DNA from: Bacteroidales bacterium
GTDB lineage: Bacteria > Bacteroidota > Bacteroidia > Bacteroidales > UBA12077
Direction of reading: 5' to 3'
NCBI GenBank assembly: GCA_003446015.1
Contig: DMBU01000052.1
Coordinates: forward strand, 17,433-81,432
DNA length: 64,000 bases
Positions 1 through 9,492 of this stretch are shown here, one piece after another. The notes beneath the pieces are model-generated. The model was not told where the DNA came from and did no database searches. It was given only the letters and a program-made list of their open reading frames with translations. Each line of letters starts with the position of its first letter. Positions within the stretch are counted from its first letter, which is position 1. The position numbers and the translations under genes were made by a program.

Positions 1-121
1 AATCAGTTCCTTGTAAAATTATGGGAATAGATTGTTCCTGTATTGGTGTTGGAATGGTATAACCTTCTTGTTTTACGGCCTCTAGAATAGGCTCAATAAT
101 GTTTAATGATTGAAATGACAT
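1..121 (-). CDS. DEAD-box RNA helicase, N-terminal 40 residues (cut by window edge)
   Basis: Reading the minus strand from the ATG at 121 gives an open frame that runs off the window start. Its first 40 residues match the Q-motif region of DEAD-box helicases: an F-x-S-L start, then G-Y-x-x-P-T-P-I-Q-E-Q-S-I-P and a terminal I-L-x-G-x-D. These residues contact the adenine of ATP just before the Walker A motif. In Bacteroidota this form is usual for RhlE-type helicases that remodel RNA in the cytoplasm, but the RhlE assignment is a guess because the catalytic core lies outside the window. A -7 promoter word lies about 110 bases upstream. Confidence 0.8.
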   Translation of the reverse strand, partial: MSFQSLNIIEPILEAVKQEGYTIPTPIQEQSIPIILQGTD

Positions 122-229
122 AAATATTTTAAATGAAATAATAAATTCAGTTTTTTTCGACAAGTTTACAAGCTTTTGTCTTTGGGATGAAAGTTCTAAT
201 GCAGTAAATTGTTGATTATTAAATTAGGG

Positions 230-237
230 CAAAGGTA
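230..237 (-). promoter_or_regulatory. -7 promoter element for the DEAD-box helicase gene
   Basis: The minus strand reads TACCTTTG, a full match to the Bacteroidota -7 consensus TAnnTTTG. It lies about 110 bases upstream of the helicase ATG, giving a leader of roughly 100 bases. No clear -33 TTTG partner is visible. The rest of 122-373 holds nothing else I can name. Confidence 0.5.
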
Positions 238-373
238 GTTCTTTATTTTTTATAAATCATTTAATTTATGAATAGTATGCTCGTTGCAGTTTTATTTGAA
301 GTATTGTCTATAGATTTCTTTAAACTGTTTTAATATTAATAAAGACTAATTACTTCCTTATATTAAAGGAAAC

Positions 374-1510
374 TTATTTTACCTTCTTACCAGATTTATA
401 TTCTTCTTGCTTTTTAATTTGTCCTGTTTGATCATAAAGAATATATTCTCCTTCTTTGTTCTCGATTAAGTCGTAATTAGCACAAATCTTTATCTGTCCG
501 TCTTTATAAAAATATCTCCAAGTACCTATTTTGTAAAACCAGTCTCTGTTTGAGTAAACATCATCACCAACAACAGGATTAACATACTTTGCTATTAATC
601 CGACTGATTTTAAGTTCCCATTTGAATAATTTTCCTCAACAACTTTAATCTCAACGATATCTGGATGCTTAGCTAAGCCTATTATTTTTTCATAATATGA
701 TTGATACGAAATAGCAGTATCCATTTTGTACAAATTATTCTTAAGCTCTTTTAGCTGATTGTCTAATTTGCTTTCAAGCTGATCTTTTGTATCTTCAGGA
801 GAAAGAGAAAAAGCCTGCTCCTTCTCATTTAATTTTTGAATATATTTTAACGTGACAATCTCGTTATCAATTTCTGTTTCAGCAAAATACTCATCTTTTA
901 AATCTGAATATTGAGAAATTATTTGATACAATTTTTCTTTTGTTAGAAAGATTGCATCTCCGGTTTCTACATTTAATAATATTGGGATTCGTTTAGTTCC
1001 ATTTTTAGTTTTCTCAACAGTCTCTGCAACAGCTCCAACTATGACCCCTCCCACAAGACCTCCTGCAACTCCCCCAAGTAAAATTAAACCATCGGTATTA
1101 GATTCAGGATCAAATCCTATTTGTTTCTGAATTTTCTTTTTATGTGGAGGTGTTGCTTTAAAATATAAGTACTTCCCAACAAGGTCAGCTTTTGCATACC
1201 AATCATAACCGGTATATTTATAAGCATTTATATATAAAGAATCTCCATCAAAAAAACCCCAAACATCTCTTTTAATTACATAAAGAGGAATAGTGTTGTT
1301 TTCTGAATAAATCTTATAATCATTTCCTCCATTTATTTTAATATCTGCATCAGATCTTTTTTCAATAATAAAGTGATATTCAATAGAAGGAGAATTAAGT
1401 TTAAATTCATAAGGATACTTATATCCACCAATCTTTATGTTGCTATTCTGTTGAGCAAATGATGTAAAACTCATTAATATTACATCAATAATTAGAAAAA
1501 ACTTTTTCAT
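374..1510 (-). CDS. Secreted or envelope protein with glycine-zipper segment and C-terminal MORN-like repeats
   Basis: This 378-residue protein starts with a signal peptide (residues 1-19, ending S-F-A-Q). A short hydrophobic stretch at about 141-163 is very rich in Gly-Gly and Gly-x-x-Gly pairs, like glycine-zipper segments that pack in or on membranes. Residues 230-275 are charged and probably helical. The C-terminus (about 325-375) contains repeats of the form G-x-W-x-Y-F-Y-x-D-G-Q and G-E-Y-x-x-Y-D-x-x-G-Q, typical of the MORN_2 family. It stands alone, on the same strand as the helicase. I do not recognise a named family; an envelope role is inferred from the signal peptide. Confidence 0.6.
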   Translation of the reverse strand: MKKFFLIIDVILMSFTSFAQQNSNIKIGGYKYPYEFKLNSPSIEYHFIIEKRSDADIKINGGNDYKIYSENNTIPLYVIKRDVWGFFDGDSLYINAYKYTGYDWYAKADLVGKYLYFKATPPHKKKIQKQIGFDPESNTDGLILLGGVAGGLVGGVIVGAVAETVEKTKNGTKRIPILLNVETGDAIFLTKEKLYQIISQYSDLKDEYFAETEIDNEIVTLKYIQKLNEKEQAFSLSPEDTKDQLESKLDNQLKELKNNLYKMDTAISYQSYYEKIIGLAKHPDIVEIKVVEENYSNGNLKSVGLIAKYVNPVVGDDVYSNRDWFYKIGTWRYFYKDGQIKICANYDLIENKEGEYILYDQTGQIKKQEEYKSGKKVK

Positions 1511-1625
1511 TACTAATTAATAAAATTTACAAGCTTGATTTTTTAAATAAAAATAGAATCTTAATTATTACATGAAGCTACTAAAAAAAGAAATTACATA
1601 AAAGTTGAAATTAACTATTCGTGAA

Positions 1626-2582
1626 TTATTCTTTTAAAAAGCTAAAGAAATCTTTTACTTTTTGTCTAAATCTTTTTTTCTTAATAAACTCAACAAGGAT
1701 GTTTGAAAATTCTGGCGTTCGCAAATATCCAAATGATTTATGGGGGTTTTTTTCATTATCGATTTCATAATTATTATTTACAATAAAATCAACAGGTTTA
1801 ACTCCATCTTCATTTTCATCAAAATCTTTTTCAAGGCTGTAATTTATTGCCACATCATCTTCGAGATCGGAAAAATTATACCACTGCTGAACTCCCTTTG
1901 GTGTTTTTAGTTTGTGATTATCATTTAAAACTATTTTCTTTTCCTGGGCTATTTTACTCCTAACAACAGTTATTCCAAGTGATGAGCCAATGGTAGCAAA
2001 GGTTTTTATTTTTAACTCAGGCAAATTAAAAGTGAGCACATCAAATGCAATAATTGATCCCATACTATGCGCAACCAGAAAAATGTCGTAGCCATCATAC
2101 TTTTTTAAAATTTCAATCGCTCTTCGCCTAATTTCATTTCTTGCTAAAAAAGTTTGTCCCTTACTACTTATTTTCCCGTTTTCGTAATATGTTTCAAGAT
2201 CTTTAAAATATTTATGTATTATTTTATTTGAAATAAAAGAATAATTCAAAGTCATGTCTTCGTTTAAAAAAATCTTATCGGCTGCTTCATCAAACCAATC
2301 CAAAAATTTTTTACGAAAAGGATGCTGCATTCCTGTAATAATCTTGGTCCCTTTCACATATTTCTCTTTTAAAAAAAGAGGGTGACGCTCATCCGTTATG
2401 GTCTCATCCAGGGGTTCGTCATACAATATATCGGCCCAATAAATCAATTCAAATTTAGGCAAGCGTGAATTAAATCCGGCATTGCTTAAACCTTCACGCA
2501 TGGCTTTTTCCCACCAGGTCTTTAGTGTCTTTGCAGAAGCTTTGTTCCCTAGACCATGAATACCAATAATTACTTTTGACAT
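1626..2582 (-). CDS. Alpha/beta hydrolase, lipase/esterase-like
   Basis: The 318-residue protein has the features of a serine alpha/beta hydrolase without a signal peptide, so it is probably cytoplasmic. The oxyanion-hole segment G-I-H-G-L-G is at residues 7-12, the nucleophile elbow A-H-S-M-G-S places Ser at 173, Asp239 (in F-S-D-L) fits the acid, and His281 (in N-P-H-K-S-F-G) fits the catalytic base. The His followed by S-F-G-Y is typical of lipase-like proteins that hydrolyse ester bonds. It ends only 3 bases from the next upstream gene, a glycerophosphodiester phosphodiesterase, so the two probably form an operon for phospholipid or glycerophosphodiester breakdown. The substrate is unknown. 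Confidence 0.7.
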   Translation of the reverse strand: MSKVIIGIHGLGNKASAKTLKTWWEKAMREGLSNAGFNSRLPKFELIYWADILYDEPLDETITDERHPLFLKEKYVKGTKIITGMQHPFRKKFLDWFDEAADKIFLNEDMTLNYSFISNKIIHKYFKDLETYYENGKISSKGQTFLARNEIRRRAIEILKKYDGYDIFLVAHSMGSIIAFDVLTFNLPELKIKTFATIGSSLGITVVRSKIAQEKKIVLNDNHKLKTPKGVQQWYNFSDLEDDVAINYSLEKDFDENEDGVKPVDFIVNNNYEIDNEKNPHKSFGYLRTPEFSNILVEFIKKKRFRQKVKDFFSFLKE

Positions 2583-2584
2583 TA

Positions 2585-3352
2585 TTAATTCGTTTTTTGA
2601 AATTTATTCAACTGATCTTTCATCCATCCTGCACGATTTGTTGTTATTCCATGTACTCCCATATTTAGTAAGTTTTGCGCTTGTTCAGGATTATCCACTG
2701 TCCATGTATAGATTCTCAGATTAGCCTTTTTAATTTTACTAAGCAGCTTATTGTCAATTCTTTTCCCTGCCCACAAATCCAAACCGCTTAATTTATGTTT
2801 ACTTGCTTTTTGTATAATTCTGCTAATTGAAGGATGAACCATTTTTTGTATCCAATAGTAATCAAGTGCTAAAATCCAAAAAGTTGGGAGTTGTGGAGTT
2901 TGCTTTCTTACATTTTTAAGTACATTTAAATTAAAACAAATGATTTCGATTTGATTTTCCTGTAATTTAGATTCTTTAATGACGCCATTAAGAAATGGAA
3001 TAATTTCACGTCCACTTTTAATTTCGATTAGGATTTTTTTACCATCTGGAACAGTTTTTAAAACCTCACCTAAAGTCGGAATTTTTTCCCCAATATATTT
3101 TTCACTTTTATATTTTCCTGCATCTAATTTCTGGAGTTCCTCAAGATTAGTATTTTTAATTCTTTTATATCTCCCGGTTATTCTCTTTGTATTTGCATCA
3201 TGAAAAACAGCAATTTGTTTGTCTTTGGTTAAACGAATATCAACCTCAATGGCATCTGCACCCAATTCCCATGCAAGATTTATTGCAGTCAGGGTATTTT
3301 CAGGTGCAAGATATGATTCGCCACGATGTGCAATAATAAGTTGCTTATTCAT
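2585..3352 (-). CDS. Glycerophosphodiester phosphodiesterase (GDPD family)
   Basis: The enzyme hydrolyses glycerophosphodiesters to glycerol-3-phosphate and an alcohol. The 255-residue chain has the family signature: His9-Arg10 in A-H-R-G-E, then P-E-N-T (17-20), the metal ligands Glu36 and Asp38 in I-E-V-D, and His51 in V-F-H-D. The C-terminal strand Y-T-W-T-V-D-N and the final G-x-x-G-I-T-T-N also fit. There is no signal peptide, suggesting a cytoplasmic form. The downstream alpha/beta hydrolase follows after 2 bases, so the pair is very probably cotranscribed. The start ATG at 3352 is the first in the frame and gives a complete TIM-barrel domain. Confidence 0.9.
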   Translation of the reverse strand: MNKQLIIAHRGESYLAPENTLTAINLAWELGADAIEVDIRLTKDKQIAVFHDANTKRITGRYKRIKNTNLEELQKLDAGKYKSEKYIGEKIPTLGEVLKTVPDGKKILIEIKSGREIIPFLNGVIKESKLQENQIEIICFNLNVLKNVRKQTPQLPTFWILALDYYWIQKMVHPSISRIIQKASKHKLSGLDLWAGKRIDNKLLSKIKKANLRIYTWTVDNPEQAQNLLNMGVHGITTNRAGWMKDQLNKFQKTN

Positions 3353-3517
3353 TTTAAATAGCTTGTCAACCTCAAATTTATTTAGCCAAATATATAAAAG
3401 TGAAGTTAATATTTCACTTATTATGACCTTTATAAATCATCAAAGAATTTATTGATTAGTTTTGTTAAACATCTTGCAAGTTTGATAGTCTAAGTTAAAA
3501 TCTTTAAAAAAAATATC

Positions 3518-6034
3518 ATGAGAAAAATCGGAATAATTGCAATTCTTTTATGTGCTTCATCATTTTTAAAAGCTACTAACCATATAGAAATAAACAAATG
3601 GCTAATTGCAGGACCCGAAAAAATGCATATGCCGGTCTTCTCGGAAATCAAAAATATAGACGGAAAGCAGTTCGAAGCGTCTGACTTATTAATTAGAACT
3701 GAGCTAGATTTAAATGACAAGTCATTAATCTGGAAGAACATAGAAGTTGGATCTGATAGTTTAGTTTTAAATCAAACAGAAGAAAATAACCTGATTCTAT
3801 TAAAGAGCTATTTGTCAGTTGATCGTTGGACCAAAGGTTCTTTGTATATTACTTTAAATGCACTTTATGAAGTTTATCTCGATAATGAGCTCATCAGAAC
3901 AAAGAAGAATGCAGATTTAAGCTCCAACATTATTGAAGTAAAACTTAATCGGGGAAATCATTCTTTAGTTATTAAACTGTTAACAACAGAAAAATCTTTA
4001 AAATTTCAATCTGAATTGGAGTTTGATGAAGATTTTGCTGATTGCAACGCAATTTCGAGTTTAAATCCTGAAAGATATTTTACAATTAATGATGTTTTAG
4101 AAGGGAAATCTGTTTCTTCTGCAAAAATTTCTCCGTCAGGCAAATATGTATTGATAAATTATTCGGATGTTATTCATGATAGCGGAAAAAGTAAAAAATA
4201 CACTGAGATTTACGATCTTGAGAAACAGAAAAATCTGGTTGTATTAAGAAACAAAGATATTTCAAATCTTAGTTGGTTACCACGAACAGATAAGCTTACC
4301 TATTCAAGTGATTTTGAAGGGAAATCTGAAATATTTGTTTACGACATTACCAATGGCCAGGAAAAATCGATAGTAGATGGAATTAAAGATTTATCATCTT
4401 TTTTATGGTCGGCAAACGAAGATTACATCATTTATTCTGATTACATCACTGCAGAAAAGCCAGGCGATTTAAAACGCATTTATGGCAACGAAGATCGTTT
4501 ACCTTATTTCCGCAATCGTTCATTCTTATATAAAATCGATGTAAAATCAGGCGAAATTATTCAGTTAACTGCAGGAAATTTATCCTCAGATCTACAAGAT
4601 ATTAAACCCGATGGATCAAAGATTTTATTTTCAACTTCCGATATGGATTATTCTGAAGTGCCGTTTCGCAAACAAAATCTTTACGAAATGGATATTAAAA
4701 CATTTAAATTAACGAGCATTTGGGAAAACAAGATTTATTCAGGCAATGTAGAATATTCTCCTGATGGAAGTAAGCTGCTTGTGCAAGGTGGTCCTGAATG
4801 TTTTGGAGAAACTGGAGTAAACGTAAGCGAAGGAAGAACTCCAAACTCTTACGATTCACAACTATATATTTTTGATTTAAATTCTAAAAAAGTTGAGCCA
4901 ATCACCAAAAATTTCGATCCTGCAATTAGTGATGCATATTGGAGCAAAGAAAATCAGATTTATATTTCAGTTACCGAAAAAGATTACGAAAATCTTTATA
5001 AGTACGATCTTAAAACAAAATCATTTAGTAAAATTAATTTACGAGTTGAAGTTTTAAAAGAAATTGATTTTGCATATGAAAAACCGTTTGCAATATATAC
5101 CGGATCGAGTATTTCAACACCCTTGAAACTCTATAGCATTGATCTGAACAAGACAACAAGTACATTACTTTCATTTCCTGAAACAGATCGTTTTGAAACC
5201 ATCAAATTTGGGAAAACTGAATCCTGGAACTTTACAAATAAAAACGGAACAACCATTTATGGCCGGATATATTATCCTCCTAATTATGATGCTACAAAAA
5301 AATATCCTGTTATTGTAAATTTCTATGGAGGCACATCTCCTGTTGAACGATCATTTGGAGGACGATACCCAATAAACGTGTGGGCAGCCGGAGGATATAT
5401 CGTGTATGTTTTACAACCCAGTGGTGCAACTGGTTTTGGTCAGGATTTCTCTGCATTACATGTTAATGGCTGGGGATTCGATGCCATTGATGATATCATT
5501 GACGGAACCAAAAAATTCTTAGAATCACACCCAACAGCAGATTCTGGAAATGTAGGTTGCATAGGTGCTTCGTACGGTGGATATACAACCATGCTTTTAC
5601 AAACACGAACTGATATTTTTAAAACAGCTATTTCACATGCTGGAATTAGTTCCATAACCAGCTATTGGGGCGAAGGATATTGGGGATATTCATACAATAC
5701 CGGTGCAGCAAAATTCAGTTATCCATGGAACAGACGAGATATTTATGTTGAGAATAGTCCGGTTTATAATGCTGATAAATTTCAAAACTCAATCCTATTA
5801 TTACACGGCACAGCTGATACAAATGTTCCGGTTGGTGAAAGTTTACAATATTATGCTGCATTAAAGATTTTAGGTAAAGATGTTGAAATGGTTCTGGTTG
5901 ATGATCAGAATCACTGGGTCTTGGATTATAAGAAAAGAATAGAATGGCATTATACCATTATGTCGTGGTTCGATATGAAACTAAAAAATCAGCCTCAACA
6001 ATGGAATGATTTGTATCCTGAAAAGAATCTATAA
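3518..6034 (+). CDS. S9 family serine peptidase (prolyl oligopeptidase/DPP4-like), secreted
   Basis: This 838-residue peptidase has a signal peptide (residues 1-19), an N-terminal beta-rich region to about residue 175 that is not part of the standard S9 fold, a beta-propeller (about 190-570), and a C-terminal alpha/beta hydrolase domain. The catalytic triad is visible: Ser685 in G-A-S-Y-G-G, Asp767 in G-T-A-D-T-N-V-P, and His799 in D-D-Q-N-H-W. The propeller shows repeated S-P-D-G-S/S-P-S-G-K motifs usual in TolB-like blades. S9 enzymes remove dipeptides or cut after proline in exported peptides, here probably in the periplasm. It is a single-gene unit closed by the hairpin at 6047-6087. Confidence 0.88.
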   Translation: MRKIGIIAILLCASSFLKATNHIEINKWLIAGPEKMHMPVFSEIKNIDGKQFEASDLLIRTELDLNDKSLIWKNIEVGSDSLVLNQTEENNLILLKSYLSVDRWTKGSLYITLNALYEVYLDNELIRTKKNADLSSNIIEVKLNRGNHSLVIKLLTTEKSLKFQSELEFDEDFADCNAISSLNPERYFTINDVLEGKSVSSAKISPSGKYVLINYSDVIHDSGKSKKYTEIYDLEKQKNLVVLRNKDISNLSWLPRTDKLTYSSDFEGKSEIFVYDITNGQEKSIVDGIKDLSSFLWSANEDYIIYSDYITAEKPGDLKRIYGNEDRLPYFRNRSFLYKIDVKSGEIIQLTAGNLSSDLQDIKPDGSKILFSTSDMDYSEVPFRKQNLYEMDIKTFKLTSIWENKIYSGNVEYSPDGSKLLVQGGPECFGETGVNVSEGRTPNSYDSQLYIFDLNSKKVEPITKNFDPAISDAYWSKENQIYISVTEKDYENLYKYDLKTKSFSKINLRVEVLKEIDFAYEKPFAIYTGSSISTPLKLYSIDLNKTTSTLLSFPETDRFETIKFGKTESWNFTNKNGTTIYGRIYYPPNYDATKKYPVIVNFYGGTSPVERSFGGRYPINVWAAGGYIVYVLQPSGATGFGQDFSALHVNGWGFDAIDDIIDGTKKFLESHPTADSGNVGCIGASYGGYTTMLLQTRTDIFKTAISHAGISSITSYWGEGYWGYSYNTGAAKFSYPWNRRDIYVENSPVYNADKFQNSILLLHGTADTNVPVGESLQYYAALKILGKDVEMVLVDDQNHWVLDYKKRIEWHYTIMSWFDMKLKNQPQQWNDLYPEKNL

Positions 6035-6046
6035 ACCAGCCTATAG

Positions 6047-6087
6047 CTGTTAGCTCTTAGCCATTAGATAGGAGCTAACAGTTTTTT
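6047..6087 (+). terminator. Rho-independent terminator after the S9 peptidase, made from a dispersed-repeat word
   Basis: A perfect 10-base stem (6047-6056 with 6072-6081, CTGTTAGCTC/GAGCTAACAG) is followed by TTTTTT. The flanking bases from 6036 repeat the words AGCTNTTAGC/TAGCC that also occur at 15023-15053 and 26691-26751, so the terminator seems to be one copy of a dispersed intergenic repeat. Confidence 0.75.
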
Positions 6088-6127
6088 AATATTCAACACA
6101 GTTTAAAAATATCCTTAACAATTAATT

Positions 6128-7387
6128 TTAGTCGGGCTTTGTACTAAATTCAGTGTGCCCTATTAATCGATCATAATTTCTTCTAAAATCATGGTAGTAT
6201 ACCAATATGGTATATGAATTTTCGGTTATAGCATGATTCCCTTCTATGTAAGTAAAGTCAGGTTTCCCTTTTTCCATTAACACATATTGATAATTGTAAT
6301 ATCCTTGTTTTAAAAGTAATCTGCATTCGTACGCTTTTTGCTCAAAATTATAATACATTTTATTCTCATCGGTAAAATTATAATTTGTTAAGCCACCCCA
6401 CACATAAATATCTCCGAGTTGCACAGGAACCTGCATTCTCAAAGTAAAATAAACATATGAATAATCAGCTTCGGTCGATGGATAATCGCTTCCTGAAACA
6501 TCAACTTTAAACTGACCGTTAACATCAGGCTTGTAGATATAATCCTGAAAAGTGCGGTCTGTGTTTTCTAACAAATTGAAATGGTACATATTATCAATAA
6601 AGCTAATATTAACAATATTTTCCAGGTAATGGTGAATATCTTTGGTATTAAAATGATGAAATTCATTCCCTCCTTTAAATTTTAATTTGGTAAAATTATT
6701 AAAAGTAAATTCATTACCTTTAATGACATCTGGCTGAGTTAATTCCAACTGTTCGCACCAATTCCTGTTTTTCAGTACCTGAACCTTAAGATTTTGAGCA
6801 ATATCATAAAACTGATTTTCGAAATAATCAATTTCAATCTCCAACTCCTGATCATTATAAAAATAAGATCCCTGATTCATGTTTCTTGAAATAGCTTTAA
6901 TATCTGTTTTTCGCTCAACAACCATAAATCGTTTAGTAAAAACGATTTTCTCAGGATTTGAGCTTTCATAAACCTGTAAAACATAATTTCCTGAAATTAT
7001 TGGGCGCATATAATCGTTTGGGATCTGCAAACTATAATGAATGTAGTTTACCGTAGTATTAAATGAGGATTGATATTCCGTGATCTGATCTTCAAAATAA
7101 CCATCAATATATTCACTTTGGATTAAACTTGAAGTTGTCCAGTCTGAATTACAATGGATTAAAGTATAATTATAGTCTTTTGAATCCGTTCCTAATTCAT
7201 CAAAACTTAGCGTTAAATGTTTACTGCTACCTAAATCCCAAATTGGGAATGACATTTCATCATCCGCCAAATACATTAATACCGTTTTTATATTCTGATC
7301 AAGGATTTTATTTTGAAAAACTACCTGACAATATCCTGAAAAAACAACAAAAACGTAAATTGAAAGTATGAATATTTTTCTCATCAT
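6128..7387 (-). CDS. Type IX secretion system plug protein (DUF5103 family)
   Basis: The protein resembles the DUF5103 family, whose members plug the outer-membrane channel of the Bacteroidota type IX secretion system, as I recall from published SprA structures. About 420 residues long, it starts with a signal peptide ending S-G-Y-C-Q and continues as a mostly beta protein with the family words L-I-H-C-N-S-D-W, E-Y-I-D-G-Y and N-Q-G-S-Y. An ATG at 7417 would add ten residues ahead of the signal sequence, so I prefer the ATG pair at 7387/7384. A TATATTTG -7-like word at 7392-7399 is very close to this start. It stands alone; gldE and gldD elsewhere in the window belong to the same machinery. 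Confidence 0.78.
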   Translation of the reverse strand: MMRKIFILSIYVFVVFSGYCQVVFQNKILDQNIKTVLMYLADDEMSFPIWDLGSSKHLTLSFDELGTDSKDYNYTLIHCNSDWTTSSLIQSEYIDGYFEDQITEYQSSFNTTVNYIHYSLQIPNDYMRPIISGNYVLQVYESSNPEKIVFTKRFMVVERKTDIKAISRNMNQGSYFYNDQELEIEIDYFENQFYDIAQNLKVQVLKNRNWCEQLELTQPDVIKGNEFTFNNFTKLKFKGGNEFHHFNTKDIHHYLENIVNISFIDNMYHFNLLENTDRTFQDYIYKPDVNGQFKVDVSGSDYPSTEADYSYVYFTLRMQVPVQLGDIYVWGGLTNYNFTDENKMYYNFEQKAYECRLLLKQGYYNYQYVLMEKGKPDFTYIEGNHAITENSYTILVYYHDFRRNYDRLIGHTEFSTKPD

Positions 7388-7516
7388 AAAGCAAATATAA
7401 ACTAAATATCTTCCCATTTTAAACCTTTTATTTATATTAAAATCTAAACTTTAATTTTCATTTCTTATCTTTAAAGGTCAAAAAGTAAAATATATAATCC
7501 CACAAAAAATAAACCT

Positions 7517-9472
7517 ATGAGAAAACTATTTTTTAGCTTAACAACGCTATTTCTAATTCAATTAAGTTGCTTCGCAGGTCCGGGCGATTTAATAAAAAAT
7601 TCAGGAAATTCTGCCGATTACCCAAAAGCAGATTACCTTGTTGTTTTGGATGAAACATCTGTTGATGTTCAGGAATCAGGCCTTAGTTATAACACTATTC
7701 ATAAAATTTACAAAATCTTAACTTATGAGGGTGCAAAGCAACTAAATCATTTAACTTTTGATTACGATCCACTTTCAGCTTTTATTGAAATTAAAGATGT
7801 AACAATTTATCGCAAAAATGGAAATGTAGAAAAATTAGATAAGGATAAATTCTATGATTATCCGGCTCCCGCACGAATGATTTACTGGGGTGCACGTAAA
7901 AAAATGATTGATCTTGGGAAATTAGAACCCGGCGACGGAATTGAAGTAAACCTGTTTAAAAAAGGTTTTACCTATGCTTTACTTTATGACGAAAGCCAGC
8001 CTGATGATTCGAAATATATTCCTCCAATGCGTGGTCAGTTTTATGATATCATTGAATTTTGGTTTGATCAGCCTGTATTAAACAAGATTTATGAAGTAAA
8101 TCTTCCCAATACAAAAGAACTATATTATAAGTTTTTTCATGGAGAGGTAAACGTTGATACCAGAAAAATTGGCGACAAAACCATGTATAAATTTACCAAA
8201 AAAGATATCATGCCTCTTCAACGAGAGCGTGGCATGGTTGCTTTATCTGATGTTGCACCTAAATTATTGTTAACAACAACGGCCGATTGGGAAGCAAAAT
8301 CGTTATGGTTTTATGGTGTAAATGAAGATTTTGGAAGCTTCGAGTCGACACCCGAAATTGATAAAAAAGTAAAGCAGATACTTATTGGGGCAAAAACGGA
8401 AATGGATAGTATTTCGCGATTAAATCATTGGGTTGCAGACAATATAAGATATTCAGGAATTTCAATGGGCGAAGGAGAAGGTTACACTCTGCATAAAGGA
8501 GACATGACTTTTACCGATCGTTGTGGTGTTTGTAAAGACAAAGCAGGGATGTTAATTACCTTCCTGAGAGCAGCTGGATTTGAATCTTATCCTGCAATGA
8601 CCATGGCCGGATCACGAATCGAAAATATTCCTGCCGATCAGTTTAACCATAGTGTAACAATAGTAAAATTACATAACGGACAATATAAAATACTTGATCC
8701 TACATGGGTTCCTTTCGTGCGTGAAGAATGGTCAAGTTTAGAACAACAACAAAATTATTTAATGGGAGTACCAGAAGGAGCCGACTTAATGATTACTCCA
8801 ATTTCTGAACCTGAAAATCATCCCTTAAAAATTACGGGAAATACAAGCATTCTTGAAGATGGATCATTGGAAGGAACAATTACTGTGTTTGCCGAAGGCC
8901 AGTCTGATGCTGCTCTGCGTGGAATGTTTACACGGAGTTTAAAACCAAATTGGGATCAGGCATTAGAAGCTGAATTTAGAGTAATATCTGAAGATATTCA
9001 AATTCTTGAAATGACATATAGCGATCCTTACGGACATATGGAAGGACCAATGAATATTTCAGTGAAATTCAGAATTCCTGATTATGCAATAATTACTGAT
9101 CAGGAAATTATTTTTACTCCAATTGTTGCATCAAATATTTTTATGCGTGCTCAGGCTCATTTGTACACAAATACGGATAGTGAAGAAAAAATGTATCCTT
9201 TCAGGGATCGTTGCAGTCGTTTGGTTGAATTAAACGAAACCATAACATTACCAGTAATAAGTGCCGCCATTTATTTTCCTAAAGAAAATGATATTGATGG
9301 AACGGCAGCTTCGTTCAGTGGAAATTATAAAATTGAAAATAATCAATTGTTATTATCTGAAACAATCGTAATTAAAAAACGATTGTTTGAAACTGAAGAA
9401 TGGAGTAATTACAGATCTGTAATTAAAGCACAGCAAAAATTTGCTGACGAAAAAGTTATTTTATCAAGATAA
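7517..9472 (+). CDS. DUF3857 and transglutaminase-like domain protein, exported
   Basis: This 651-residue protein has a signal peptide (residues 1-20), a DUF3857 beta domain (about 55-230), a transglutaminase-like core (about 290-400) and a C-terminal beta domain. The core carries a complete Cys-His-Asp triad: Cys339 in C-G-V-C-K-D-K-A, His378 in F-N-H-S-V and Asp394 in L-D-P-T-W. Such proteins are common in Bacteroidota envelopes; cysteine-protease or transglutaminase chemistry is possible, and no substrate is established for this member. It is followed after 20 bases by a paralogous lipoprotein, so the two are probably cotranscribed. A TATCTTTA word at about 7467 may be its -7 element. Confidence 0.78.
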   Translation: MRKLFFSLTTLFLIQLSCFAGPGDLIKNSGNSADYPKADYLVVLDETSVDVQESGLSYNTIHKIYKILTYEGAKQLNHLTFDYDPLSAFIEIKDVTIYRKNGNVEKLDKDKFYDYPAPARMIYWGARKKMIDLGKLEPGDGIEVNLFKKGFTYALLYDESQPDDSKYIPPMRGQFYDIIEFWFDQPVLNKIYEVNLPNTKELYYKFFHGEVNVDTRKIGDKTMYKFTKKDIMPLQRERGMVALSDVAPKLLLTTTADWEAKSLWFYGVNEDFGSFESTPEIDKKVKQILIGAKTEMDSISRLNHWVADNIRYSGISMGEGEGYTLHKGDMTFTDRCGVCKDKAGMLITFLRAAGFESYPAMTMAGSRIENIPADQFNHSVTIVKLHNGQYKILDPTWVPFVREEWSSLEQQQNYLMGVPEGADLMITPISEPENHPLKITGNTSILEDGSLEGTITVFAEGQSDAALRGMFTRSLKPNWDQALEAEFRVISEDIQILEMTYSDPYGHMEGPMNISVKFRIPDYAIITDQEIIFTPIVASNIFMRAQAHLYTNTDSEEKMYPFRDRCSRLVELNETITLPVISAAIYFPKENDIDGTAASFSGNYKIENNQLLLSETIVIKKRLFETEEWSNYRSVIKAQQKFADEKVILSR

Positions 9473-9492
9473 AAATATTAAACAGAAATATC

